DNA of 64,000 bases, taken from assembly GCA_035582835.1 (NCBI GenBank), contig JAYKAV010000422.1:1570754-1634753 (forward strand), read 5' to 3'. This document shows positions 1-13,326 of this stretch, piece after piece. Numbering within the stretch: the stretch's first letter is position 1; each line of letters starts with the position of its first letter. A model generated the notes under the pieces. It had not been told where the DNA came from, did not search any database, and saw only the letters and a list, made by a program, of their open reading frames with translations. The stretch is from Phoebastria nigripes. Its lineage: Eukaryota > Chordata > Aves > Procellariiformes > Diomedeidae. A program made the translations under genes and the position numbers.

Positions 1-3000
1 GCAAATGTTTCATCTCATTTCAGCTGCAGACTGAGGTAAATTATGCAGGGTAGTATCACAACATAGAGAGCAAGTCATTATTCAATTCTTTTCCTTGCAA
101 GATGTCTCCAAAGAAATAAATAGTATTCCAAACATACTTACAAAGTGTAGCCAAACAAATAATTTTCGTAACAATTCACAGTTTTATTTCCAAATCCTCC
201 TCTTATCTCACCACTGAGCTTGATTCACCCATAGGAAAGGAAAAAAAACACAAGCAGAACATGCCCTTTTACATTTTACCCATCCTTCCTCACAGCTGTG
301 AATCTTGCTGGGCCTTAAAAGAAACCCAATCTAGCTTGAGATTCTTGTGGTCTTTCAATAACCTGTGCCATAGCTCATTCACACAGCTAGAAGATCATTG
401 TTTACTCTCACCAAATGACCCTATCTTTAAATAATTATTTATTAGACTCCATCTTGTAGGTTTTTGTTTACTGAAACGTTTTCCCAAAATTGTTTATTCG
501 CATGTTTTTTTCCTTTTTGTCTTCTGTTCTTTAAGGAAGAGGGATGGAAGAGAAAAAACTCCGTAATTCAAGGCAAAAATCTAACGTAAGATCCCCAGCA
601 CATGCCTGTAATCTTTTGCACAGAGCTTCCATTCTCAGAGACCCTTGGGGAGCCAACTGATTCTAGATGCTGAGAACCGCTTCTAACTCTAGTTACCAAA
701 GACACATTTCCTCTGATCAAACTCACATCCAGTCTCTACACTAGTTTTCTTCTACACCCCCAGCTCAGCTGTGCCTTTCAGACCTGGTCCAAGCATGGCA
801 GAGCCCACCAAAAGTTGCCTGCCGCAGAGTCAGGGCACTTCCACAGACAAAGTCTTTGCTGATGGAGCCCTGTGCAATCCCTGTATGTCAACTGTCCTTT
901 AAGAGTCAGTAAAAGGGAGGGAGGTCCACAAGATCTTTTTATTCTAGTAACAATGCCTCTGTGCTAATACTGCAATAGAACCAGGCTTCCAAGAGCAAAG
1001 AAAAGCACCTGTGACCTCTTTGCACTGTGCATCACCATAAAGTCTAGGCACAATGTAATCCGTTAAGACTTTAGCTCTACTGACTGTGTTAAGAGGTTAT
1101 TGCTTAGATGTTATTGTTACCTCTATTATGGTCAGCTGTGACCTACAAGATCACAGTAACAATACTGACCTCTTCTTAAATAAAGCTTTGAAATGTAATG
1201 ATATAAAATGCTATCCATAATGTTATAGTAGTAATAACAATGACCATTATTATACTAATTTATCTCAATACAGTCCTGCTTATGGTAACTTGATTTATCC
1301 ATCCTAAGAAAAAGAACTGGATGAGAGTAGAAGATCTCACACAAAAAATTATCCAGATTTTAACTAGGAAGTAAATAAAAACCTTGAACATATTCAACCA
1401 ATATAGATATTCACCACAAAAACACCAACTGTGAAGAAACATCATTGGTCACTTCAAAGAGCCACTGACACGGGAGCTGAAAGGAAGATGTGGGCTCCAG
1501 TCGTTTGGGATGGTGACTCTGTGCCACCAATCCATATGTAACGTGAAATAGATAGAGCCTTCTGCAGCCCAGGAACCAGATGGCACGCGCTGACACCATT
1601 CTGTAACATGTACAACTCCAGCCTCAGGCATTTATGATGTCGACATCAATACTCTCCAGGGGCTGCTAAGCTTTGTTTAAATGACCCTAGCCAGCTTTGA
1701 ACCCACACCTGGCCTCATCTCCCTTGGCACTAACAATTCATAGGACACTGGGAGAGTTACTGCCCTGGCCCTGAGTTACTCTGGAGTAACTGGGTTAGAT
1801 GGTGTTAAGGTATGCCTTACTAAAAGCCCTAAGAAAAAAGACAAGAACTCCACTGATTAATAACCTGAAAGATTTCGTAACAAACGTTAAAGGCTTCCAA
1901 AAAGGTGGAAATGATAGGACTTATTACAAGAACATTTAGGCAACTGTAACCTTCACTGCACCTCTCATAAATGTGCCTCAATTCAGTGAAGGCTGGACTA
2001 GAAGCAGGCCCCCAAACACCCAGATTTAATTTAAAGAATCTTTTGCGACACCTGCCTCGGCAACATCTGGCTCCTGCCGCTGAGTGCCAATTCCAGGCAG
2101 GCTATAAACCTGCCAATTAGAAGTCACGCACCGAAAAATTAAATTTCATTAGTGGAATGGAATTTGTGAGCTCAAGCTGGCAAATCTACATCATTTAATA
2201 AATCAGCACGAGCCTACAAGCATTAAACATTAGGAAGACTCAACCCATTTTCACACAAAATAGCTCTTCCCCTTTGCCATCTTAGCCACATTTGCATTAG
2301 TTACTAATCCAGCTGTGCCACTGTCACACCTGCTCATCTCTGTTCTTCTGAGTGGCACAGTTCAATCTGATTTCTGCTCCTACCATCACAAAATCCATCA
2401 GTTCTTTCCTTTTCTAGCCACATGCATCTATCTACTCAAATCCATTTTCATTCAACACGAAAGCTAAACTGGCTTGCCAGAAATCAATTATCTCCAAGAC
2501 AATTGACCAATCCACACTGCGGAACAGGATGACTTTAAAAGTAGGAGGCAAGAAGGAAAGACAGAAAAACTTAAAATTTAACGGAAAAGTGACTTCTTTG
2601 TACTGTTACATGCAGTCAGCATCCGTTTACATACCTAACACCCCATTTCTGTTTCTGTTCTCCCTGTAATCCTTCTTCCTTATAACACAGTGCTCATACC
2701 GTTACTTAGGATATTCCCATCTGCATTCCCCCCTAGTCAAGATGAAATGAGATACTGACAGGCTTCTGCATTCTCAGCACAAAGATTTCAATTTGGTACA
2801 CCAGTGATATTTCACCTCCAGAAGTAATAACTTCATCATATTTAATACTGCCAGTGTTACATTTTTCCTAGAAGAAAAAATTGCACTCAAACCTAATATA
2901 TTTCAAAGAGACTGCCAATTTCTCAAGAGCAGAAAAATCTCTACCGACTGCATTGATTTTGGCTTTCAAAAGTTAATTTCTGGGGCCTCTACCTGGGTGG

Positions 3001-4033
3001 TAAAGAGCAGCAAAGGCCTTGTTTTCTGACAAGGTGATTCAGCACTCTGAAAATTGAGCCCCATGGACTTTGGGCTCAAAGTGCTCCAGAACTAAGCATT
3101 CAAAGCTACCAGTCACTGCTGGACAAAGCCTCAGCCACTGCCTAATTCCTAGCTATTTTTGCTGTGATGTATCCATGTCTACCACACTTAAAAGGCATCC
3201 CCTAGTGTATGTAACTTTTAAGCTTCCATTTAAAAAAAGAAATCTAGATTTCAGCACATGCAACTGCAGATGAAATCTTCTCAAGAAAGCCTAGCGTAAC
3301 CCACTGAAGAGCTGCTGGAAACACGATTACACAATATGAACATGTATCAGCTAGAACAGGACTGACAGCCATCATGCTCATTTCTGACACAAACGATACA
3401 GAGAAGAGATCTACATTTTTTGTAGAAGTAGGTCCTATATATGCCATACTTTTTTTCTTTCTCTTCAGAACACAGTGATGTCAATGAGCACATCCTTNAT
3501 CTGACCTTAGAAATTCAAGGTTTAACATATGACAGATCAAAGAGGTTTTAATAAAAAGTTAACACATCTGTGAGAAATGTGAGTAGGCTGTTCATCAGCA
3601 TTAAAGGTTTGTCACTAAATAGATTCTTCTACATCTTAAAAACACAATCAGCTTTTTATACATGCACCAAAGTAAGACTGGATATACATTCTTAAGACCA
3701 CGATATTCAAAACACTATCAATCTGTTCTGAGTGAATGGCACTCCTGAAATTTCCAATAGGGCTGTAATAAAAGCCTGTGGCACTTGAGAAACGCAGGTG
3801 GTAAAGGGGAAAAAGCTGCAGTCTTGCTCCTGGGAATTCTCAAATCACAGTTCGCATCAGCTCTGAAATGTCTAAGTAATAAAACAGAAGTCAGAAAACA
3901 GAAGTCCTATTGCGTATGATTCTTTTCATTTCTCAGACAGCAGTGTGAGGAGTGAGAGATGAACACTTCCTCTCTCAGATCTTGGACGGATTGTTCCATT
4001 GCAATAAAACAGACACTGCCCCAAGAGGTCCTG

Positions 4034-4067
4034 TAATATGGCTTGTCTGGTAATATGGCTTGTCTGG
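4034..4067. repeat. Perfect 17-bp tandem duplication
   Basis: taatatggcttgtctgg occurs twice back to back (4034-4050 and 4051-4067) with no mismatch, indicating a recent slippage duplication. Confidence 0.97.
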
Positions 4068-4448
4068 ATGAAAATACTGCAAGATTCAAGGTACCAGAAC
4101 AAATATTTCTTTGAAACACTCCGTATGGAGGGTTTTACTCCATACTAAGCAGGGCACAACTTGAAAATAGGATGAAAAAGTCTGATACGCAAGTACATGA
4201 CAAACAAATCTTGCTTTGCTTCCCATCAGGGCCCAGGTAGGATCAATAAGAACCATCATTACCATAGCTTAAATGAGCAAATTTCTCATTATTCATACAT
4301 GGCTGTTATTTGAGGGAGAGGAGTTAGACTGTACCAGGCAAGTCTTCAAGTGTGTGCAACTCTCTCTCCTCTTCCTGAATCATTAGTCTTTCTCCTCCTG
4401 CCTGAAGCCTAATGGGAATCAACACTGACTAGAACTGGAAACCTTTGT

Positions 4449-4478
4449 GCATGCATGCATACACACAACACACACAAG
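4449..4478. repeat. Short GCAT / CA microsatellite
   Basis: gcatgcatgcat is followed by an imperfect acacacaacacacacaa stretch, a short alternating purine-pyrimidine tract. Confidence 0.85.
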
Positions 4479-5848
4479 TTAGACTACCTTGGAAGAAATG
4501 CGAGCAGATGGGCTCCCACTGATGAGATGACTTACAGAAGCCTACCCTTCAAAATGAATGTTTGATAAAAAGGAAATAAAACAGGCTTGCTCTACATGCT
4601 AATTTTTCCCAATACAACTACACCAGGAGGAATTTTTATTTTTGTTTTTTAAAAGAATAGCTATACCAGATGTGGTAAGTTATAGGGTTCCCTGAAACTG
4701 TCAGTGGGACGCAGTTCTGGCCTCCTCTTCTGACATCTGATGCGTTTTGGGGCTCCTGACAGGTATAAAATCATTAATTGCTACAGAGAGGCAGTATTCT
4801 GTGAATCAGACCTAGAGGGTGATATAGGGAAGCTAGACTCGTGCGGAAAGCTTGGAAAGGAGCTGGGATCGTGTCTCAGCTCAGTTAAGTACAAAGACAA
4901 ATCCTCAAAAATTTATTGGGAACATATCTCTTCTCAGGTGGCATCTGTGTTTCAAACCTCACTGCATACGTCATCTTTGCTTAATCTTTAGTTCAGCTGG
5001 AAGAAAAGTAGATTAATTACCTAGCTTTTAACCCGTTTGCTAACCTGTGGTCTTTCCTGTGAAACTGATACTGGAAGAACAAACAGGACAGCAAATCTTC
5101 ACACAACTGTTCACTATCTACAGCAAGTTGAGGAAGTTGACAGAGTTAAGGTACAAACTTTTCATTTAGCTACAAAAACTGATAATATTATAGCCACATC
5201 TGCAAAAAACTGGCTCTGCTGGGGGAGAAGGTCAAGAGCATTTGCACACAAAGGGGGTAGAAACAGACTCTGACCCACATCGTCTTATACCCTGCTACAA
5301 CCAGGGTGTATGAACTCATCATACCAACTGTAAAGGTTTCCTCCGCTGGGGCAGCTTAGCCTAGTGAGAATGAGCCGGCGCAGTAATTTTTTTCTGCCTT
5401 CCCCTGAGGAACAAGATGTACTTTATTTTTGTCTAGATTTTCCTTTATCTTGTTCTTAAAAAATAATACATAGGTTTTGCTTAACCATGTTGGGATCATA
5501 AATACTTCAAGACACGTACACTGCAATTCAACTCCTTATGCAAATCATATGACACTGCATCTCTTTTGTGAATGGATAAACATGAGTTTTATAAATCACG
5601 AAAAAATCCTGGGGAAGTTTACTGCAACTCTGAATTTCATAGGGAAGTGAGAATTAGTATCTGAGTAAATTAGCTGTTATGCAATAGGACATTGTGCATA
5701 TGTACATGTGCTGTGCATACCCTACTGCAGAGGGTGACATCAGACCCTTTCTCCAGCCTTTACAATTGCCTCTATGCCAGGGCTCCAGCAAGGCATTTTG
5801 GGAATATTGTCCCCTGCTGTACTAAGTGAAATCCAATCCCCAATAAAA

Positions 5849-5866
5849 CACACCACTTGTGGTGTG
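5849..5866. repeat. Palindrome with 8-bp arms
   Basis: CACACCAC-TT-GTGGTGTG has perfect 8-bp arms around a 2-bp centre. Each arm contains ACCAC/GTGGT, the core of a RUNX site. Function is not shown. Confidence 0.8.
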
Positions 5867-6091
5867 ACTGTCCATGCATGTGAAGATTTGCTTTCCATTA
5901 ATACTTGTACCGTAATATTGGATTTTGCAGAAGTTCATTTAATAGGAAAACAACTGGAACACACACACACACGCTGCAGAGGAAGTTTTAAACTGGAGTG
6001 AATAATAGAAGAAAATAACTGTGGCAGCTTTACCAAAGCATCTACAAAAACATTTAAAAATTCGTAATTTAGCAGTGACAAGGAAAAACAC

Positions 6092-6108
6092 TTTTTTTTT
6101 TTTTTTTT
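6092..6108. repeat. Poly-T tract (17 nt)
   Basis: A T homopolymer in intron; poly-A in the ELMO1 transcript. Confidence 0.95.
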
Positions 6109-6939
6109 AATTTTCAAAATGAATAGGTATCTGAAAATATATCTAATCACTTCAAGCTGTCACCACCCACCCCTAGAATCTGGGGGTGGAAAAGAGGAGG
6201 AAAGGAACTGCTGATGATGGGAATGCTCGGTTATTTGTTCATTGTCAGGGAGCAGGGACAGAAACAGCTCTTCCAGTGTGCTGAGATGATGTGTAAATTT
6301 GTCCGTCTGAGGGTCAGCTCAGCTTTTTCAAAGCTAAGTAATGCACAATGATGCTGCTACTGCAGCTAACTGGGAAGTTTAAAAGATACAAATTCAATGA
6401 GATTCTAAATCCTCTCATGAAGGTCCCTGAAAATTTCAGCCTAACACATCCATCATTACCTAGTGCTCCATCTAGGAGCTAGAAGTTCCAACAAATGGAG
6501 TTTTTCTCATGTCACACCACATTTGGTGTCATCTTGAAACTCCAACTACTGAGATCAAAAGAATCGTACTTTTACTGTTTATTTCTAAGCTCACCCTGAT
6601 AGATGCAGAGAAAGCCATCTCAAAAAACAGATGGCAAAAAGGGTCAAATAAGAGAGATCTTGTGATTTTTAAGTCAGTCTTGGGATGTCCATTCCTAATT
6701 TAAAAATGGAGACTACCACTTCCCCTTGGTCTCAATTTCCTGGTAAAGAGAACACTTTCTACATACAAAAAAATTTTTGAAGTTGCAGATGCAGAGATTG
6801 GAACAGCTTTATTCCTCAACTTCAGCAAACAAAACAGAACCTTAAGGCTGTTTTATTTAAGGCAAAATATTTTTAAAAATCCAACTGTGACTTCACAGAA
6901 AATAAATAATATCTTAGGGAGGGGCGGTGTGTGGAACCA

Positions 6940-6985
6940 AAGCCAACAACCAAACCAAACCAAACCAATCCCCCCAAAAGCCCAA
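6940..6985. repeat. A/C low-complexity tract (AAACC units)
   Basis: Three or more caaac/aaacc units are followed by aatccccccaaaag. Confidence 0.85.
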
Positions 6986-7285
6986 CAAGGTATGCCTCCT
7001 CTCCAACATTTTAGTGGTATTTCTGAAATGCCTATATCAATTCCAAGTCTTTGGTACTTAAGTGTACGGGAAAAGAGAAAAGTTAAATACAGTCAAATTT
7101 CATCTCCCTAGCTGATAGTAGCTTTCTACAATTACACTTAAAGGCCATTTGATTTGATAATATATTCACCATGATATAAAATTTACATAATGTTTTTAAT
7201 GACTTATTAATATGCAAATATTAGGAAAAAGACTGAAAATGCAACTCAGATGTTCCTAAAATATGATGATGTGATATTTAAAAAT

Positions 7286-7310
7286 GGGGGGGGGGCGGGC
7301 AGGAGGAGGA
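7286..7310. repeat. G-rich tract
   Basis: Ten G followed by cgggcaggaggagga; G-quadruplex-capable on the plus strand. Confidence 0.85.
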
Positions 7311-8107
7311 AATCAAATGGAACCTCATCATTGGACAAATAAAGCACAGCCAGGGATACAACAGGTTGAGTTCTAGACCAGCTGCACTGCAAATCCTGTA
7401 GATGTGCTAGGTGTTCACAAAACAAAAATGTATAGTTTTCAAACACAAGGAAATAATTATTAGAACTACCCTTTGCTATACAGAAGGGGAAGGAAATGAC
7501 AACTACACTGTTTAAAGCTGAAGAAAGAGAAGAATTCCAGGACACGCTTCCAAACATCTGCCTGTAAAGCTCAAGAATACCTCACAAATAATCCTCAAGA
7601 CTTTTAATGCCTTTAAATATAGCACATCAACAAAATACTATTGTAGATTAGTGATCCTCTAGTCCTTCCAGATGACAGACTTATGACAATCCTGATCATG
7701 GATTACTGTCTGAAAAGGCAGTGAACTTTCCAGAATGGAAGTACATTGGACTCTAGGACATCAATTTAGGCAAAGACTACCACCATCTAAGCCCTTAGCT
7801 GGTACCAGGGCCACGAGTTCTAACAGCACCTGCAGCTGGTCACTGCAGGAATTGCTCCAGTCTGATCACAAGCCCCTCGCAAAACATATCTGAAAAATAG
7901 TGATACAAGAAAAGCAGGCAATAAAACTAAAAAGCTGAGAGCTACACTGTCCTTGAAGTCTGAGGTCTTTTTAGAACAAAAGATTCACTATTTTTCACGG
8001 TAATGGTCAAGCTGCACCATGGCTACACACATAGCTCGTCTTTGTTCAATACCTGCAGTACTGTCACCTCTGAAATCCCAAGCCTTTATGTTTTATAAAA
8101 AAAACAT

Positions 8108-8141
8108 TGGGGGTGGGGGGAGGTTTCTTTTTTTTTTTTTT
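8108..8141. repeat. G-rich then T-rich tract
   Basis: ggggtgggggg-type runs are followed by a T run of about 14. Confidence 0.85.
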
Positions 8142-11100
8142 CCCCTTTTGTTTTTGTTTTTTAAAGTCAAGAATCACAAGAATTTTTTCTATTGCAAAGC
8201 ATAAAAATCAAAAGCCTAAATTAAAGCTAATTGCAGCCTGATTAACTAATAAATTTAGGGCCTAGACAGACACAGTCAACCCTTTTTTCTGTGGAAAACC
8301 ATTCGCATCCTCACGGCTTCTTTTCATTGGCACTGGCTCTGATAATTTTTTCCTCTTCCAAAATGGTTTCATCTATTTTGATACCAGTCTCTGCCTGTAG
8401 CAAAACACATTCATTTAGCAGTAACGCTCCTGTGTTATGGCTCAGCCAATTTTTTGCCTATTTAAGATTTCAGGTAACTTCTCCTGTTTAGGTATACACC
8501 CTGAAACGTCTGAGGTGAGGTTTGCCATCTACTCTAAAAACCCCAGATGAATAGCAACTGAGCTATTCACTGAGATACTGTGCAGCCTACAACTTGGAAA
8601 ATGAGAGCCTATAACTTGGTCCTGCGAGCTCTGCTCCACCCTGTGATAAACCTATGCTGAATTCTGTTGTGTTCAGTCCTATTTGGTTCAGCTAAACGAT
8701 GTCCTGTCACTGATGAGGATGAATAAATTGTATTCTATGCCAGACACCAAAAACTATGGACAGCTGAACACGTGAAGGACAAAATATATTCTCAATGTTA
8801 AGACGAACACAAGTGAAACGTATGGTTATAAGGCAATTACCTTTGCTTTCTGTTTTGGTAAGTTTGGTGCTTAATTCTCATTGAGTACTTGGAGAGGCCC
8901 AAAGAACAAAATCTTGCCTTAGAATTTTACTATGCAAATACCAACTATATTTTGTGCTGAGAGGCTATAAACTTAAAAATTAAATATACCCAAAGAGCAA
9001 CCAAACGACCAGAGGACTTATTATCCAGCAGAAGAAAACCTATTGCAAAAAGCTTAAGAAAGTCAGTGTCACACCAACAAGCTCTTTCACACTCATATGT
9101 ACACAAACAACCAATTATTTTTTGTGTCTCGATAACCTACTTCAGATAACGAAGAGTCCAACACTTTCCTTAGCTCCTTATCAGTCACTTCATACATGCC
9201 TATAGCTAACATTATTGTGCTATGGTTTTTTAAGTGTCTGTCATCAAGTGGGTTTTTGATGTGAAGAGACAACAAATCTGGATAGAACTGATGATGTTTT
9301 CAGTCCTTTCTTAGAGGCTTGATAGAATAATTAAACTGAAGCTCTGTAGTGGTAATTAGGGAAGAAAACAGAGCCACCAGCCAGTTGGGGGATTATTAGC
9401 AAGTAACTTAGCAAGCTCTGCACGTATAAAACACAAAGGCCCAGGAAAAATAAGCAGATAGCTTGAACCTGAAAGAGTGGGAACCTAGAACTGCTGAAGG
9501 CCAGAAGTCTGTTAATACACAGCATTTGAAACTGCAAGAAAAAGCATAAAGCCTGTACAAACTCCAGTAACGAACAAGACTGAAGGGAAAAAATAGAGAT
9601 ATCTCTAGCTTGAGCCATGAATTTTTCCTTCAAAAACAACTTGGAAGGATCCAGAACAGAGTCACGGCTCTCCATGCCAAAGGGGCACAGTACATGAAAA
9701 GGTGTTTAGGGGCAGCTAACAACTCTTCTGTCAGAAAGCATTTACATATCTAATAACTCTTCATAGAGAGCTCCATTTTGTTCCGATATCCCCAATACAC
9801 AAAATAAAAAATTATGGGAGCCTAAATTCATACGACAGCCTGGCTTCAAAGACAAAGACCAAGAGTCTGTATGGGTGCATGCATGCGTGTCTCCCTATTA
9901 ATAAACTGCCTGCTGTGACGGGCTCCTGGAGTAGGCAGCATATAATTATATTCCTCTAATGACTTATCAGCCCATATAGGCACACAACTAGTGCATACAA
10001 AGAGTGCAGCTCTAATTTGTCCAAAAACTGGTAAGCAGGAATTACAGGAGACTCTGCTGTTTCTGAGAGGTGTCGTGAGAGCACATATGGACCTCCTGAC
10101 ACACTGAGTAAAAAACACACGAGAGGAATTGTATTCCCCCAAGAAGAACTACAGCCGTCTTCTTTCAAAACTCTCATGAAATAACAAAATGGAAAGTCTA
10201 GCTATGCTAGCTAAAAAACAGGCCAGGCATGCCAATGCTTACGCTCCTGATGACCTACAGGAGGGACGTGAGATCCTAATGCAAAGTTTTCTAGCAGGTC
10301 ACGATTTCACCTCCTGGCTCCACCCCACAACACTGCATCACATTTACTGTTGTTTTAATGCCATAAGCCAATTCTCCAGGCTATTTGGAATTCCTCTCCC
10401 AAAATTAAGAACCCCCTTCCCTCTCCCTTACTTGCAGGTATTAAAGCTTTATATTTAAAAATTACACTGAAGTTATTTTTCAATTCACAAAAGATAGCCA
10501 TGGCAAAACTTCAGCACAAAGAGACCAGAAATGTTATGAAACAAGAAATTTAATTCCTTGTCACATATAAAGAAATATACCATGAAAATGGATTCACAAC
10601 ATTTAAACATTTATGCAAACTTTCTGCTAATCCAGGAATAGAGAATGCCACATGCGGAGTAAAGAAGTAAAGCTGAAAGGGCAGTTTCAAGAGTGGCTGT
10701 ACTCACTTTTTGAATCCTTCTTCATGGAACAGAGCAAAATATAACCCTGCAGACTCCTGTTTTTATTTTACTTAGCCAGCACTATTAAAAGCTCTCGCTG
10801 AATCTGAACATCTCCAAGGTCTGTAAAAGGCCTGGGGGTCTATAGCTTTCTCCTGTCACAGTTCCACCTAATCTACACTTCTTCAAGAAGGGCAAGTGAA
10901 GTTTAATTGTTAGAAGCTAATTTTCTTAAGCTTTTCATTAGCAAGTATTTCAACAGAAATGAAAGTGACAGATGGTATTTCAACACGTACATAACATCAG
11001 TAACCCAATGTTAAAAATCTGTGTCACCTTCACAGTGCAGCTCCAATCCTTCAAGTTACTCACCATTACTGTTACTTTTACTTGCAAAGACAGAGCTTGA

Positions 11101-12813
11101 CTGGTAAAGATTTACAACAAAGTACATTAAGGGCAGTTTGATCATGTTTTACAATTAAATACTGCTAGTGAATGACAAACAATTTAAAGAAAATATATTA
11201 AGATCTCAGGCTCTCATTACTCTGTTTTCCTTGTTGTTTTGATCAACTGCTTGAGAAAACACTCCTACAAAAAATAAATCAAGGACATGCCCTTTTTAAT
11301 TGATCAGGAATGATCGATGGCCAAATATAACCCCTCCATGAAAACAGTTCTTCCACCAGTTTCAAGTGGGTGTATGATCAGTCAGTTTAAAGTAGCTTTC
11401 CACAGAATCAGGTGGTGCCAAAAGTTGAGTACAATTATATGACAAAAGTTAAGTATTCCCTGCTTTGGTGTTTCTTCCAAGAACACCTGTATTCATCTGT
11501 TTGGTCCACCAAGCAACAGAAGGAACCCTCGTGGCTTCATGAATAAACACAAACAGCGTGTTTACAGTGCACAGTGCATGGTTGGAGAAGCAGCATGTGT
11601 TAACCAGAGAAAAGCTTCAGATAAATGCAACGAAGCTGTACTCAGTGCCTGCCTTACCCCTGGTTAGTACTGTGTCAGGGCATTCTGCCTGATCTTCTCT
11701 CTCAGAAGCCTGGCAATTTGAATTTTAAAGACTTTTAAAGCTCAGAAGCTCCCCTCACAGATTCATATTTTAAAAAGGTATCTATTTTACTTAGAATAAA
11801 CAAAGTTAAAAAGTCTAAGAGAGTAAAGCTTTCTGACAGAGGACCTGACTACACAGTCAATAGCAATCCAGAAGTGCCACCAGTGCCTTGCAAGCATCCA
11901 TGAAACTTCATGTGCAGGGACAACCTGGGACAATTAGTGGTACATGCACTACCTCAGAGCCAATTCAGTAGGGGGTTGTTACAAGGATATTCAACTGCTC
12001 AAGGAAGGGGGTATTCTTTGCAAGGCCTTGTGTGTTTGCGAGAATGCTGCATATTTTCTAGCCTTTGCAAGTACAGCCTTGTCTTGGGAACTACAGGAAT
12101 CAGCAGTTAATGTTGTTCTCATGTCAGCAGACAACCTGCTAATGCAATTGTCCTCAAACCCCCAAACCCCCCAAAATCATTCTGCCTTTTCCAGATACCA
12201 AAACCTCAAGTGCAACCTCTTCACCTGCAACATGTCTTACTTCCACCCTGAAAATCCTTTAGCTTTGCCAACACAAACATTTCTGGAATATACAAAGCAA
12301 CATTAAAATACACTGAAAGTTGCCATTAAAACAACATTGGGCTTTTATACATTGTTCGATTCTGTGTACAATTCATTAAGCAACTACATGCCTCTTCTTT
12401 TAAAAGGAGCAGCTGCAAAATTTCCAGTCTGCTGCACAGCAGTGCTGTGAAAACCCCATGAGAGCTTACTTCAGATTTGAAGCACAGCTTGCTGCAAAAT
12501 ACAAAAGACTTTGGCTACTTTTAATAAATCCGTATTTATAAAATATTAACACAAAGTGAAATAAGAAGGTCCAGAATGGATTCCCAGGTGATTTTTCTCT
12601 TGATTTCAATCTGCTCAGCATTAAACTGTCCCTGAACAATGACCAACCCTTAAAATGTACAGAAGTTGTTCCAGATAAGCAACAAACATTTGGCTACATC
12701 TCAGCTGTCTGAAACTCCTCCTTTCTACAGGTTTGCAAGTGAACTTTAAAAGCCTGAATTTTATTATAAGATTTTGCCTATTGTTTCCTTCTTCAAGGCA
12801 GACACCATTAGAC

Positions 12814-12993
12814 TCATAGAATCATTTAGGTTAGAAAAAAACTTTAAGATCATCAAGTCCAACCATTAACCTAACACCACCAAGTCCACTACTAAACCAT
12901 GTCCCTAAGCACCATGTCTATACGTCTTTTAAATACCTCCAGGGGTGGTGACTCAAGCACTTCCCTGGGCAGCCTGTTCCAATGTTCGACAAC
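12814..12993 (-). mobile_element. CR1 LINE fragment, 3' end only
   Basis: The plus strand starts catagaatcatttaggtta and continues with the typical reversed CR1 3' end (aagtccaaccattaacc, accatgtccctaagcacc, cttccctgggcagcctgttc). It is therefore a minus-strand copy, cut to about 180 bp: 3' UTR plus the last few codons of ORF2. It is diverged from the other copies, and with the copy at 25586 it shares the caccactaaaccatgtccc/agcacc variant rather than the agcgcctcat variant. The 5' truncation edge near 12993 is approximate. It lies in the same orientation as ELMO1. Confidence 0.93.
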
Positions 12994-13171
12994 GCAAGAG
13001 GGAAGTTAGTGGTATTTTTCATAGTGTTCTCTTACATCTTCTTGGGAAACCAAGAAGTGCCATGGAACACACAGAATGAACAGCTAACAAAGTTCTCCAA
13101 GCTCAGAAGAGATGCAGAGTTTTCAAAATGGGAGATCATTTTGAAGATTTTATTTTATCCATACTTTTTCC

Positions 13172-13238
13172 TATGGCAATAATCCAAAATATTTTAAACT
13201 ATGGCAATTTATTCATATGGCAATAATCCAAAATATTT
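13172..13238. repeat. Diverged tandem duplication, period 44 bp
   Basis: The 23-bp string tatggcaataatccaaaata(ttt) occurs at 13172-13194 and again at 13216-13238, with a third partial copy (tatggcaat) at 13200-13208. This is directly visible and probably a local slippage duplication. Confidence 0.85.
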
Positions 13239-13307
13239 CAATATTTCTTGTTTGCTGTCACATCTGCCCAGACTTTTAAGTTACTACTTCATCCATTATA
13301 GCATATT

Positions 13308-13326
13308 AAAAAAAAAAAAAAAAAAA
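13308..13326. repeat. Poly-A tract (19 nt)
   Basis: An A homopolymer; no retropseudogene body precedes it. Confidence 0.95.

Larger units (their letters stand above)
1..12813. other. Intronic DNA without recognised genes or transposons
   Basis: No coding exon or recognisable interspersed repeat was found. Minor structures are an imperfect fold-back at 1091-1174, an AT-rich block at 2035-2235 that could be conserved, a 17-bp perfect tandem duplication at 4034-4067, an 18-bp palindrome at 5849-5866, and simple tracts at 4449-4478, 5955-5971, 6092-6108, 6940-6985, 7286-7310 and 8108-8141. Open frames are short and look like chance. Confidence 0.75.

Noticed and set aside
10189..10458. 89-codon plus-strand frame
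   Set aside because: It has no similarity that I recognise, no Kozak or promoter context and no splice partner; treated as chance.
13308..13326. Poly-A tract as the tail of a processed pseudogene
   Set aside because: No coding or RNA gene similarity is visible upstream of it on either strand.
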